DNA of 64,000 nucleotides from Clostridium estertheticum (lineage in GTDB: Bacteria > Bacillota > Clostridia > Clostridiales > Clostridiaceae): the NCBI RefSeq assembly GCF_026650985.1, contig NZ_CP086239.1, positions 3,100,001-3,164,000 on the forward strand, in the 5' to 3' direction. The notes under the pieces are model-generated. The model made no database searches. It saw only the letters and a list, made by a program, of their open reading frames with translations, and had not been told where the DNA came from. Below, in pieces: positions 1-7,831 of this stretch. Each line of letters begins with the position of its first letter. Position 1 is the stretch's first letter. A program made the translations under genes and the position numbers.

Positions 1-2
1 AT

Positions 3-392
3 GAGGAAGTCATTTTTAGAGGAATACTTCTAAAGGGTATGGCAAATAAAATGGACCCAAACTTAGCACTTATAATATCCGCCTTAATTTTTGCATTAGT
101 TCATATGAATATTCCACAAGGTATTAACGCATTTTTATTAGGATTAATTATTGGAGCTATATACTTACGCTCGAATTCAATATATTTATGTATATTTGCA
201 CACTTTATAAATAATTCTGTTGGAATTACAATTTCAGGATCCTTCCAATTATTAAGTGGAAAGTATTCCATGATAATTCGTAGTATATTTTTCCTTGTAG
301 GGATTACAATTTTAATTTTTGCCTATAGATGGTACACCCTAAAGAAACCCGAAGATACATTAGATATATACAAAGAATTTATAGAAAGATAA
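3..392 (+). CDS. CPBP family intramembrane metalloprotease, 5' end outside window
   Basis: The reading frame is open from base 3, so the gene starts upstream of the window; the ATG at 39 is internal. The first visible residues are EEVIFRG, the EExxxR motif that binds metal in the CPBP (Abi/Rce1-like) family. FALVH (about residue 32) and HFINN (about residue 68) follow as the second and third conserved His/Asn motifs. At least three hydrophobic segments are visible, and a short basic tail ends the protein. Family members are membrane proteases linked to bacteriocin self-immunity or protein maturation; the substrate here is unknown. The next gene starts 47 bp downstream on the same strand and may be cotranscribed. 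Confidence 0.85.
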   Translation, partial: EEVIFRGILLKGMANKMDPNLALIISALIFALVHMNIPQGINAFLLGLIIGAIYLRSNSIYLCIFAHFINNSVGITISGSFQLLSGKYSMIIRSIFFLVGITILIFAYRWYTLKKPEDTLDIYKEFIER

Positions 393-439
393 TAAGCTAA
401 ACTAATCCTTGAAGAACAAGGAGAATGGAGTAATATTAG

Positions 440-1336
440 ATGTTTCAATCACACTTAGGCGAAATGGCTGCACTTGCAACTGCATTATGTTGGACAATTA
501 CTGCTGTATCATTTGAAGCCGCAGGAAAAAAAGTCGGGTCTATATCAGTAAATTTAATAAGACTTGTTATCGCATTTATATTAATATCAATTTATAATTT
601 ATTTTCTAGAGGAATGATCTTGCCAATAGATGCTTCCAGTTCCGCCTGGTTATGGTTAACCTTTTCAGGAATAATTGGTTTTGTTATAGGTGATCTATTT
701 TTGTTTCAGGCATATGTTGAGGTTGGCGCACGTATATCAATGTTAATTATGTCAACGGTACCACCAATAACAGCGATTACAGGATTCCTTCTTATGGGCG
801 AGAAAATCACGTTGCTCGGGCTTGCGGGCATGATAATAACTATTGTTGGTATTTCCCTCGTAATCCTAACTAAAAATCCAGGTAATAAAAAAGTAAGGTT
901 ATCTCATCCAATTAAGGGATTAGTATATGCTTTTATAGGTGCATTAGGACAAGCTTTTGGTCTTGTTTTTAGTAAGTTTGGAATGGGATCATATGATCCA
1001 TTTGCTGCAACTCAAATTAGAATTATAGCAGCGATTATTGGGTTTTCAATTGTCATTTCTGTGTTAAAGAAGTGGGGTGAGCTAATTGTTGCGGTTAAAG
1101 ATAGGAGGGCAATGAAATACATTTCTATTGGTTCACTATTTGGTCCATTTGTAGGAGTCTCCCTCTCTTTATTAGCTGTTCAACATGCATCAACTGGAGT
1201 AGTTTCAACAATAACATCAATAACTCCAATACTACTAATACCTGTTTCAATTATTGTGTTTAAGGAAAGGATTGCTCCACGAGAAATATTTGGAGCTGTT
1301 ATTACTTTGTTAGGTATTTCACTTTTATTTATATAA
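440..1336 (+). CDS. EamA/DMT family transporter
   Basis: This 298-residue protein has about ten hydrophobic helices arranged as two EamA repeats (roughly residues 8-145 and 155-298), the size and layout of the drug/metabolite transporter superfamily. The second repeat carries the usual conserved end, with a Pro-Ile-Leu-Leu-Ile-Pro helix followed by FKER. It probably exports a small metabolite or amino acid across the cytoplasmic membrane; the substrate cannot be read from sequence. The ATG is preceded by AAGGAGAATGGAG. It follows the CPBP protease gene closely on the same strand. Confidence 0.85.
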   Translation: MFQSHLGEMAALATALCWTITAVSFEAAGKKVGSISVNLIRLVIAFILISIYNLFSRGMILPIDASSSAWLWLTFSGIIGFVIGDLFLFQAYVEVGARISMLIMSTVPPITAITGFLLMGEKITLLGLAGMIITIVGISLVILTKNPGNKKVRLSHPIKGLVYAFIGALGQAFGLVFSKFGMGSYDPFAATQIRIIAAIIGFSIVISVLKKWGELIVAVKDRRAMKYISIGSLFGPFVGVSLSLLAVQHASTGVVSTITSITPILLIPVSIIVFKERIAPREIFGAVITLLGISLLFI

Positions 1337-1752
1337 GCAAATCACTAATTAAATAATTTTAAAACCATCCGATATAAACGATTCAATTGTTATATAATGC
1401 TTTAAATGTTATAATATAAATATACATTGACTGGGTAGTATTTTAAATTTCTAAAATTTAAAGATACCAATATCTAGAATAAGTGAGGTGATTAAAATAT
1501 TAGTAACATATAAAATTAAAATTAAGTCTGATGCTATTAAAAGTTTAGTCAAAATGACACGCTCTAAAATCAAATGGAGAAAAAGACTTGAAGTGACTCC
1601 TAAATTTAAAAAATTGAATTGTAATCAATCACCAATGATATTAACGAGATCAGCACTACATAATCTATTATTTAGTAGCTGTTTGTAAACGTTTTAACAA
1701 TACGTATAATTATTAGCACTTAAATTAAGTGCTAATAACAGAGTTAGATTAC
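1337..1752. other. Intergenic stretch with a 25-bp palindrome
   Basis: No convincing gene was seen. A frame at 1488-1688 (GTG start, 66 codons, Lys-rich) has a weak ribosome site and no recognisable domain. A perfect 12-bp inverted repeat with a one-base loop lies at 1712-1736 (arms ATTAGCACTTAA / TTAAGTGCTAAT); it could end transcription from the left, but no T-run follows it. Confidence 0.4.
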
Positions 1753-1935
1753 TTAATACTCCATCATAATAGTACTGAGTACTACTCGATACATTTTTAA
1801 TATTAAGGTGCTAGGTACTAGCACCTTAATAAAATCTTGCTCTTGTTTACTCTTTGCCTTTCTAAATAAATCTTTTAATTGACTATATGATAAACTTAAA
1901 AAAATCTCATATATTTCTTTATCTTTAATTTTCAT
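1753..1935 (-). CDS. Small hypothetical protein, possibly with an altered C-terminus
   Basis: A 60-residue frame starts at an ATG preceded by TTGGAGATATTAG, a plausible ribosome site; an upstream TTG at 1950 lacks one. The first 40 residues are charged and helical (MKIKDKEIYEIF...SQLKDLFRKAKSKQEQDF) and look like a genuine protein. The last 20 residues come partly from a perfect 14-bp inverted repeat at 1801-1831, so the original C-terminus may have been replaced. No family recognised. Confidence 0.4.
   Translation of the reverse strand: MKIKDKEIYEIFLSLSYSQLKDLFRKAKSKQEQDFIKVLVPSTLILKMYRVVLSTIMMEY
1801..1831. repeat. Perfect 14-bp inverted repeat inside a small ORF
   Basis: The arms TATTAAGGTGCTAG and CTAGCACCTTAATA are separated by GTA. 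It lies within the 3' part of the small reading frame at 1753-1935. It shares the core TTAAG(G)TGCTA with the palindrome at 1712-1736. There is no flanking T-run, so a simple terminator role is not clear. Confidence 0.6.
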
Positions 1936-2008
1936 ATCTAATATCTCCAATTCAAACTATTTATATAATATTATATTCTCATAATCTTTATGCAAATATC
2001 TATATGTT

Positions 2009-3349
2009 TTACTCCTTCATAGAAATGTCCCGCTTAAGCCTAATCCATAAATATAATCCTATTATGCAAGTTAATATTTCTGTTATAGTCATCGACCATA
2101 TAACCCCATCTAAACCAAAAGTATATTTTCCTAAAATCATAATAGGAATTAATAATATTCCCTGCACTACAGACATTATGGTTGCCTCTTTACCTCTTCC
2201 AGCTCCTTGGAATATTCCTATAAAAAGACCAGTAATGCTAGCAAACAAAGCTGAAATAAGCAAAGCTATCAAAATGTATATACCCGTGTTTATTACGTAA
2301 GTATTGTTGCTAAATAAATGTACTATTGGTTCTCTGAAAATAAATATTATTAATGAAAATGCGAAAGTTAGGATTGCAATATAGGCTGCAGTAATCTTTA
2401 TAATACTCTTCATTCGTTTTATATTCTTAGCTGCATATGCATAAGCAATTAAGGGAATAACTCCAATATATAACCCTTTAGCAGCAAACTGAGCAAGTTG
2501 GGCAATTCGCTGAGATATTCCAAATGCAGCAACAGCATAGTCGCCATAGTATGCTGAAAAATTATTTAGCAATAAAACGGAAATAATCATAAATGCATCT
2601 AATAAGAAAGAGGATATTCCTATCTTAAAAATATCTTTAAGCATACTAAGCGTTGGTTTGAATGTTCTTATGGAAACTGTCAAAGTAGAACTTTTGTTTT
2701 TAAGGTAATAAACATAGTACAATAATGCACATGTATTCGCAACAACTGTTCCAATTGCTGCTCCTACAATATTTAAATGACATATAAAAATTAGTATGGG
2801 GTCCAGTATAATATTTATGATAACACTTATAAACATACCATTCATCGAGACTTTTGATGCTCCCTCCGCTCGTACTACTTGTCCTAATGCAAAGTTAGCA
2901 ATTACAAATGGACCTCCTATGATAAGAACCATAATAAAATCTTTGGTGAACAAAACGGTATCACCTTTTGCACCTAATATTTGTAGAATGGGATGAATTA
3001 AAGGTATCGCGAATAACATAAAAATAAATCCAGCGAGTAAACTTAAGAAAAAAGTAACTGATGAAACTTTTTTTGCCTCTCCTAATCTCCCCTCCCCAAG
3101 TAACCTAGATATATAGGTTCCACCACCTACACCAAAAATGTTTCCAATTCCCGATAATATTATTGTAAAAGGTAATGCCAATGTGACAGCTGTCATCATT
3201 GCTGTGTTATTTAGCTTTCCAATAAAAAAAGCGTCAATAACATTATAAATCATAATAACTGACATCCCCAGCATCATGGGCACTGCCATGTGTATTATTG
3301 CTTTTGGTATAGTTGCTTTTTCAAAATAATAATTTCTTTTCTCTTCCAT
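2009..3349 (-). CDS. MATE family multidrug/Na+ antiporter
   Basis: At 446 residues with about twelve hydrophobic helices and two MatE halves (about 15-230 and 235-440), this fits the MepA/NorM-like multidrug and toxin extrusion family. Typical features are the N-terminal IPKAIIHMAVPMMLG helix and a conserved Gln/Gly-rich helix around GISQRIAQLAQF in the second half. It should export cationic drugs or metabolites using an ion gradient. The ATG follows AAGGAGGATCGTTAT. The MarR regulator gene lies upstream on the same strand, and the promoter between them carries two dyads that look like its operators, so the pair is probably a drug-responsive module. Confidence 0.9.
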   Translation of the reverse strand: MEEKRNYYFEKATIPKAIIHMAVPMMLGMSVIMIYNVIDAFFIGKLNNTAMMTAVTLALPFTIILSGIGNIFGVGGGTYISRLLGEGRLGEAKKVSSVTFFLSLLAGFIFMLFAIPLIHPILQILGAKGDTVLFTKDFIMVLIIGGPFVIANFALGQVVRAEGASKVSMNGMFISVIINIILDPILIFICHLNIVGAAIGTVVANTCALLYYVYYLKNKSSTLTVSIRTFKPTLSMLKDIFKIGISSFLLDAFMIISVLLLNNFSAYYGDYAVAAFGISQRIAQLAQFAAKGLYIGVIPLIAYAYAAKNIKRMKSIIKITAAYIAILTFAFSLIIFIFREPIVHLFSNNTYVINTGIYILIALLISALFASITGLFIGIFQGAGRGKEATIMSVVQGILLIPIMILGKYTFGLDGVIWSMTITEILTCIIGLYLWIRLKRDISMKE

Positions 3350-3499
3350 ATAACGATCCTCCTTAAACTTTCAGGTAGTGTAAATTCTTTCACACTACTT
3401 ATTTGATTCTTTCTTTATATATCAACGGTTTGCTCTGTAGATTGTGTATTGATTGATCTAAATTTACACATTTAAAATTCTCACCTCTTGAAAAAAGTA

Positions 3500-3559
3500 T
3501 TTATGTTTCCTTGGAAACATAAACATTCTATCATCTTATTGTTTCCTTGTCAACAATAA
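3500..3559 (-). promoter_or_regulatory. Sigma-A promoter of the MATE gene with two MarR-type operators
   Basis: On the minus strand TTGACA (3548-3553), a 17-bp spacer and TAGAAT (3525-3530) form a near-consensus promoter. Two 24-bp dyads flank it: 3500-3523 (TTATGTTTCC-tt-GGAAACATAA core, 11-bp perfect arms) just downstream of the -10, and 3536-3559 (TTATTGTT...AACAATAA) covering the -35. Their centres are 36 bp apart. This layout suits repression by the neighbouring MarR protein. Confidence 0.75.
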
Positions 3560-3564
3560 AATAG

Positions 3565-3612
3565 AGCTGCATCATACGCTCATGTTCCAGCGTTTTGATA
3601 CAGCCCCATTTA
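3565..3612 (-). terminator. Imperfect hairpin terminator after the marR gene
   Basis: Complementary arms around GGCTGTATCAAAACGCT and AGCGTATGATGCAGCT form a long imperfect stem just past the marR stop codon. T-rich sequence lies on both sides, so it may work in both directions. It separates marR from the MATE promoter. Confidence 0.55.
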
Positions 3613-3635
3613 GGCTACTTTTTTATACAACACCA

Positions 3636-4121
3636 TTATTCAAAATCATTTTGATTTATTATATCTACACCTTGCTTCTTTATTTCTGCATCCAAATGCC
3701 TACTATACTTTGCAACAAAGCTTAGAATGATATCAAATTGTTCCTCGGTTACCTGCTCAAATACGGCTTTATCCCGCTCTTGAAACTCTTTGTGCAGTTC
3801 CTCATGGACTTTGTTAATTACTTTTCCTTGCTCAGTAAGCCTAAAATAGATTTCTTTCTTGTTATCCGGTTTTCGGTAGCTTTCGATAATACTTTTTTTT
3901 ATGAGCTTCTTAGTTATTTTACTTATGGCACCCCTAGTCATATAAAAAGATTCCGCAAGTTTTGTCACGTTGGAATCTACATTTCTTCCAATGTATCCGA
4001 TACAATGTACTTCAGAAGACTTAAAACCCTTAAGACTGTCTTTCATCTTAGGTTTATTAAGCGAAACTATCTTGTTTAATATGTCCCTGAAACCCATTAT
4101 GACCTGTTCTTCTTTGTTCAT
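3636..4121 (-). CDS. MarR family transcriptional regulator
   Basis: This 161-residue protein has the winged-helix layout of MarR: a helix-turn-helix around residues 55-85 (VTKLAESFYMTRGAISKITKK) and a wing with RKPDNKKEIYFRLTEQGK. The helical ends should dimerise. MarR proteins usually repress an adjacent efflux gene and let go when a ligand binds. The MATE gene immediately downstream, with paired dyads over its own promoter, is the obvious target. The ATG follows GGGAGGATAGGTC. Confidence 0.88.
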   Translation of the reverse strand: MNKEEQVIMGFRDILNKIVSLNKPKMKDSLKGFKSSEVHCIGYIGRNVDSNVTKLAESFYMTRGAISKITKKLIKKSIIESYRKPDNKKEIYFRLTEQGKVINKVHEELHKEFQERDKAVFEQVTEEQFDIILSFVAKYSRHLDAEIKKQGVDIINQNDFE

Positions 4122-4246
4122 GACCTATCCTCCCATACCTCATTTAAAAAAATATCAATTACCTCAACAAAATTTTATCTTTTGTTTACATTCATTATTA
4201 TAACAGTTTCTTTATCACTCAACCTTAAATTGTAGCTTTTTGTGTT

Positions 4247-4747
4247 TTACTGCGGAGCCGCAGCTAATGTTGCACTTGTTGAAACTCCACTTTTTAAATT
4301 TGATAATGGATCAAATCTGAGGTCGCAGACCCCTCCATATCTGAAACTGTTTTAGTGATATCTATGCCATTTTCATCTAATACTCTGTATTTTAAAATAG
4401 CTGTGGTTTCTCCAGTCTTAGTTATAGCTGAAGTAAACTGAATAATTTTCATTTTTTAAAGTTACAGGAATTCCAGAAGTTTCTTTAACTGGCGTGCTTA
4501 AAGTACTTCCCATTCCTTGACCATTATTATATTTAATAGTCGAAATGTCTACAGAATCCTTATTAACTTGTTTTCCATCACTATTTTTTGTCCAACCAGT
4601 TTCGTCATTTTTTATAAAGATATCACCTTTATTTTTAACTACTGCATCACTAATCAGACTCGCATTCGTTGGATCATTTGCATAATTTAAAGTATACATA
4701 TTATCTCCTATTACCACAGAAAAAATTAAGACAGGACAAAAGATCAA
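4247..4747 (-). pseudogene. Decayed surface-protein fragment (S-layer/Ig-like type)
   Basis: The longest frame (4418-4747) reads GDNMYTLNYANDPTNAS... and stops after VYFSYN. Shifting frame at about 4440 continues the sense with QFTSAITKTGETTAILKYRV and LDENGIDITKTVSDMEGSA, and a further shift reaches LKSGVSTSATLAAAPQ and a stop at 4247. Such text is typical of large secreted clostridial/bacillar surface proteins with Ig-like modules. At least two frameshifts and the lack of an N-terminal signal or promoter indicate a dead 3' fragment. The family assignment is by general resemblance only. Confidence 0.6.
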
Positions 4748-4857
4748 GGTGGATGGTTATCCTTATTAAACCCCTGGGGTATACAATTTGGTTTTTGTTA
4801 AAATCTTGGTTTTTATTTGATATGCTTCTTTTATAAATAATAAAGGAAGTGTTAATT

Positions 4858-5577
4858 ATGCAAAAAGACTATTTATTAGTAACCCAAGAATTAACGAAAA
4901 TATTTAAAAAGGAATATGCAGTAGATGCTCTTTCCATCTCAGTTCCGAAAAATCATATTTATGGATTACTAGGGGCTAATGGCGCAGGGAAATCTACCAC
5001 ATTAAAAATGTTAACAGGACTATTAAAAGCAACTTCGGGTGAAATTAATTTTGATGGACATCCATGGAGCCGTAATGATTTAAAAAACATTGGTGCCTTG
5101 ATTGAGCAGCCACCTATCTATGGGAATTTAACTGCACATGAAAATCTAAAAGTTCATACCACTCTTTTAGGATTACCAGATCACCGTATTTCCGAAGTAT
5201 TAGAAATTGTAGATCTGACAAATACAGAAAAAAAGCAAGCCAAACATTTTTCTATGGGAATGAAACAGCGTTTAGGAATTGCTACATCAATTCTGAATCA
5301 TCCTAAATTGTTGATTTTAGATGAGCCTACTAATGGGTTAGATCCCATTGGTATTCGTGACTTACGAAAATTAATAAAATCTTTTCCTGAGCAAGGAATC
5401 ACTGTAATTTTATCCAGTCACGTTTTATCCGAAGTAGAACAGGTTATAGACTATGTTGGGATTATGAGCAGTGGCATCTTAGGTTATCAGGGTGAAATTA
5501 ACGAAAATGAAGATTTGGAAACTTTGTTTATGAATGTTGCAGATAAAAATAATGAAAAAAGGAGCATTGCCAGATGA
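4858..5577 (+). CDS. Lantibiotic-immunity-type ABC transporter ATP-binding protein (LanF/CprA-like)
   Basis: The 239-residue ATPase shows Walker A GANGAGKST (39-47), a Q-loop at LIEQPP, the signature SMGMKQR, Walker B LLILDEPTNGLD and an H-loop at SSHVL. The Q-loop glutamate (E in place of part of the usual motif) is typical of LanF-type immunity ATPases. The ATG at 4858 is chosen over the GTG at 4849 because AAGGAAG lies 8 bp before it. It is the first gene of a five-gene operon and should power the two following permeases to expel lantibiotic or other membrane-active peptides. A 51-bp copy of its codons survives as a relic at 62231. Confidence 0.87.
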   Translation: MQKDYLLVTQELTKIFKKEYAVDALSISVPKNHIYGLLGANGAGKSTTLKMLTGLLKATSGEINFDGHPWSRNDLKNIGALIEQPPIYGNLTAHENLKVHTTLLGLPDHRISEVLEIVDLTNTEKKQAKHFSMGMKQRLGIATSILNHPKLLILDEPTNGLDPIGIRDLRKLIKSFPEQGITVILSSHVLSEVEQVIDYVGIMSSGILGYQGEINENEDLETLFMNVADKNNEKRSIAR

Positions 5578-6359
5578 AAAAATATTTAATATCGGAAACA
5601 TTAAAAACCAAGAGGACTATGCTCCGTAAATTAACAATTTTTATACCAATATTATCTGTGGCCCTTGCCTCTATTTTTGGTTCTTTAGGTGGCGATATCA
5701 AGAGCGCTGATATTACTTCGATTAATCATTGGTCATTATTATGGTTGCCAGCTTTAATTGTTTTACTTACAGGTATGTTTCATAAACTCGAACAAGATAG
5801 TACAGGTTACAAAACAATTTTTTCTTTTCCTATTAATTTAAGAAAAAGTTGGATATCTAAAATTATACTTTTATCATTATTCACTTTAGTATCCTCTATT
5901 TTTTTAGGTATACTTATTCTTATATTAAACTTTAGCATTATTAAGGCGTCAACAAATGGGATCTTAATAATGGGACAACATTTGAGTATTGTCCCATTTT
6001 ACAATTACTTTATAGCCATTATCATAAGTTGGTTGGTATCGCTTTGGCAGATTCCTTTATGCTTATGGTTAAGTAAAAAAATAAACTTTTTTGTTTTACT
6101 ATTTATAACTTGTGCAGCTAATTTAGAACTTGGCGCAGGAAAAGCAGCTTCTTCTTTGTGGTGGATGAACCCATGGACTTGGCCTTTGAGGTTACAATGT
6201 CCCTTATTACACCTTCATCCAAATGGTCTTCCATTAGAATCAAACAGTGCTTTATTAAACAGTGGAGTTATTCCAATAGGTATATTATTAGGTATTTTTC
6301 TATTTTTAATTCTAACTTTTCTCACCAGCTTTTCATTTAAAAGAAGTGAGGTGCATTAA
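5574..6359 (+). CDS. Immunity ABC transporter permease 1 (LanE/MutE family)
   Basis: This 261-residue protein has six hydrophobic segments, a basic cytoplasmic N-terminus (MKKYLISETLKTKRTMLRK) and a WWMNPWTWPLR motif characteristic of lantibiotic-immunity permeases. Its ATG overlaps the stop of the ATPase by 4 bp (ATGA), so translation is coupled. With the next permease it should form the membrane part of a LanFEG-like exporter. No lantibiotic structural or modification genes are nearby, so the role is resistance to foreign peptides rather than self-immunity. Confidence 0.82.
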   Translation: MKKYLISETLKTKRTMLRKLTIFIPILSVALASIFGSLGGDIKSADITSINHWSLLWLPALIVLLTGMFHKLEQDSTGYKTIFSFPINLRKSWISKIILLSLFTLVSSIFLGILILILNFSIIKASTNGILIMGQHLSIVPFYNYFIAIIISWLVSLWQIPLCLWLSKKINFFVLLFITCAANLELGAGKAASSLWWMNPWTWPLRLQCPLLHLHPNGLPLESNSALLNSGVIPIGILLGIFLFLILTFLTSFSFKRSEVH

Positions 6360-6360
6360 T

Positions 6361-7131
6361 ATGAGTGTATTTTGGCATAGTTATAAAGCAGAATTTTTTA
6401 AAAACAAACACAGTGTTTTTCTTTGGGCACATATTTTAATGCCTTTTCTTTTAGTTGCCATTATGACTTTTAGTCGCTTTGGCAAGTTGAGTAGTTTAGG
6501 TTTGTTTGTGATTTTTTTTAAGATGATTGGTTTTGCCTTTCCACTGCTTGCTGCAGCACTTTGTGGGTTAATTGCAATTCAAGAGAAACAGGCTGGAGAT
6601 TATCAAATGATGATTGGTAAACTTCCACATAAGACAACTACTTTTCTAAGCCAATTGTGCATGTTACTCACAATGTGTTTAGGTGCTATATTTTCAGCCA
6701 TCCTGTTATTTATGATATCAATGAAATGGATATTACATGTAAATAACATCAATTATCTTTTATTTTTTAAAACAGGAGGATTGATATTTTTAAGCGTTAT
6801 CTTCCTTTATAGTTTATATTTAATTTTAGCTTATCATTTCAATACAGGAGTTTGCACTATGGTTGGATTTTCTGGAGTTATCATTGTAGCTTTAGCTTCT
6901 ACGAGCCAGGGAGATAGTATTTGGATGTTTTTACCTTGGGTCTGGTCTGTACGATTTATCGACTTTATAGCTGCACTTCGATTTAATGATTTAAGTAAAA
7001 TACCACTGAAGTATATTTCTTACCCTCAAGGTGGGATGGATATAGGATTGATGTGCATGGGAGTAATGACAATTTTCTGCGTTGCTGTTTATATTTTTAC
7101 ATTTCATCTTTGGGAAGGTAGACAAAAATAA
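6361..7131 (+). CDS. Immunity ABC transporter permease 2 (LanG/MutG family)
   Basis: The 256-residue protein starts with FWHSYKAEFFKNKHS and has six membrane segments; FLPWVWSVRFIDF mirrors the Trp-rich motif in the first permease, as is usual for paired MutE/MutG subunits. The ATG at 6361 follows AGGTG and lies one base after the stop of permease 1; an in-frame upstream ATG at 6346 would overlap and lacks a better site. Together with the preceding two genes it forms a peptide-resistance exporter. Confidence 0.82.
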   Translation: MSVFWHSYKAEFFKNKHSVFLWAHILMPFLLVAIMTFSRFGKLSSLGLFVIFFKMIGFAFPLLAAALCGLIAIQEKQAGDYQMMIGKLPHKTTTFLSQLCMLLTMCLGAIFSAILLFMISMKWILHVNNINYLLFFKTGGLIFLSVIFLYSLYLILAYHFNTGVCTMVGFSGVIIVALASTSQGDSIWMFLPWVWSVRFIDFIAALRFNDLSKIPLKYISYPQGGMDIGLMCMGVMTIFCVAVYIFTFHLWEGRQK

Positions 7132-7168
7132 TCAAAAAAAGTATTATGTAAATAATGGGGGTGAAAAT

Positions 7169-7831
7169 ATGGCGAAGATTTTAGCTGTAGACGATGATAA
7201 GCGAATTTTAAAATTGATAAAAAACGCTTTAGAAATCAATCACCATGATGTGGTTACATTGCAAAATGCAGAAAATACTCCTATAGAAACCTTTTGTGGC
7301 TATGATTTAATTTTGCTAGATATAATGATGCCAGGAATAGACGGATTTAAACTTTGTGAGAAAATACGCCATACAGTAGATTGTCCAATTATTTTCTTAA
7401 CAGCAAAAACAGAAGAATCAGCAATTGTTAAAGCCCTAATGCTTGGAGGTGACGATTATATAAAAAAGCCCTTTGGAGTAATGGAACTCAACGCCCGTGT
7501 TGATGCATACCTACGGCGAGAAACCCGCGGAAAGCCCACGAAAAAGTTAGTGTATGACAATATTACAATTGACTTTGATAAAAAGGAGATTAGGGTTTGT
7601 AACAATCTTATTGCGTATACGAAAAATGAATACAAGATTTGTGAGTTTTTAGCATTGAACAGAGGTAAAGTATTTACAAAACAGGGAATTTTTGAAGCGA
7701 TTTACGATTTTAGTAGCGATACCCAATTTTCAGTGATTACTGAATATATCCGATTAATCCGCAATAAATTCAAAGAATATAATTATTTCCCTATTGAAAC
7801 GGTTTGGGGAGTTGGATACATGTGGAAATAA
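7169..7831 (+). CDS. OmpR/PhoB-type response regulator of the immunity operon (CprR/SpaR-like)
   Basis: A 220-residue protein: receiver domain (about 1-115) with acidic pocket VDDD near the start, phospho-acceptor in LILLDIMMPG, T/S in FLTAK and K in YIKKPFG; winged-helix DNA-binding domain (about 125-220) with the usual C-terminal VWGVGYMWK. The ATG at 7169 follows GGGGGTGAAAAT; the frame is open further upstream but that part overlaps the permease. It follows the transporter genes by 37 bp and probably activates this operon when its partner kinase senses peptide. Confidence 0.9.
   Translation: MAKILAVDDDKRILKLIKNALEINHHDVVTLQNAENTPIETFCGYDLILLDIMMPGIDGFKLCEKIRHTVDCPIIFLTAKTEESAIVKALMLGGDDYIKKPFGVMELNARVDAYLRRETRGKPTKKLVYDNITIDFDKKEIRVCNNLIAYTKNEYKICEFLALNRGKVFTKQGIFEAIYDFSSDTQFSVITEYIRLIRNKFKEYNYFPIETVWGVGYMWK

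Noticed and set aside
1488-1688. 66-codon frame with a GTG start
   Set aside because: Weak ribosome site, unusual Lys/Leu composition and no domain; could be chance in AT-rich DNA.
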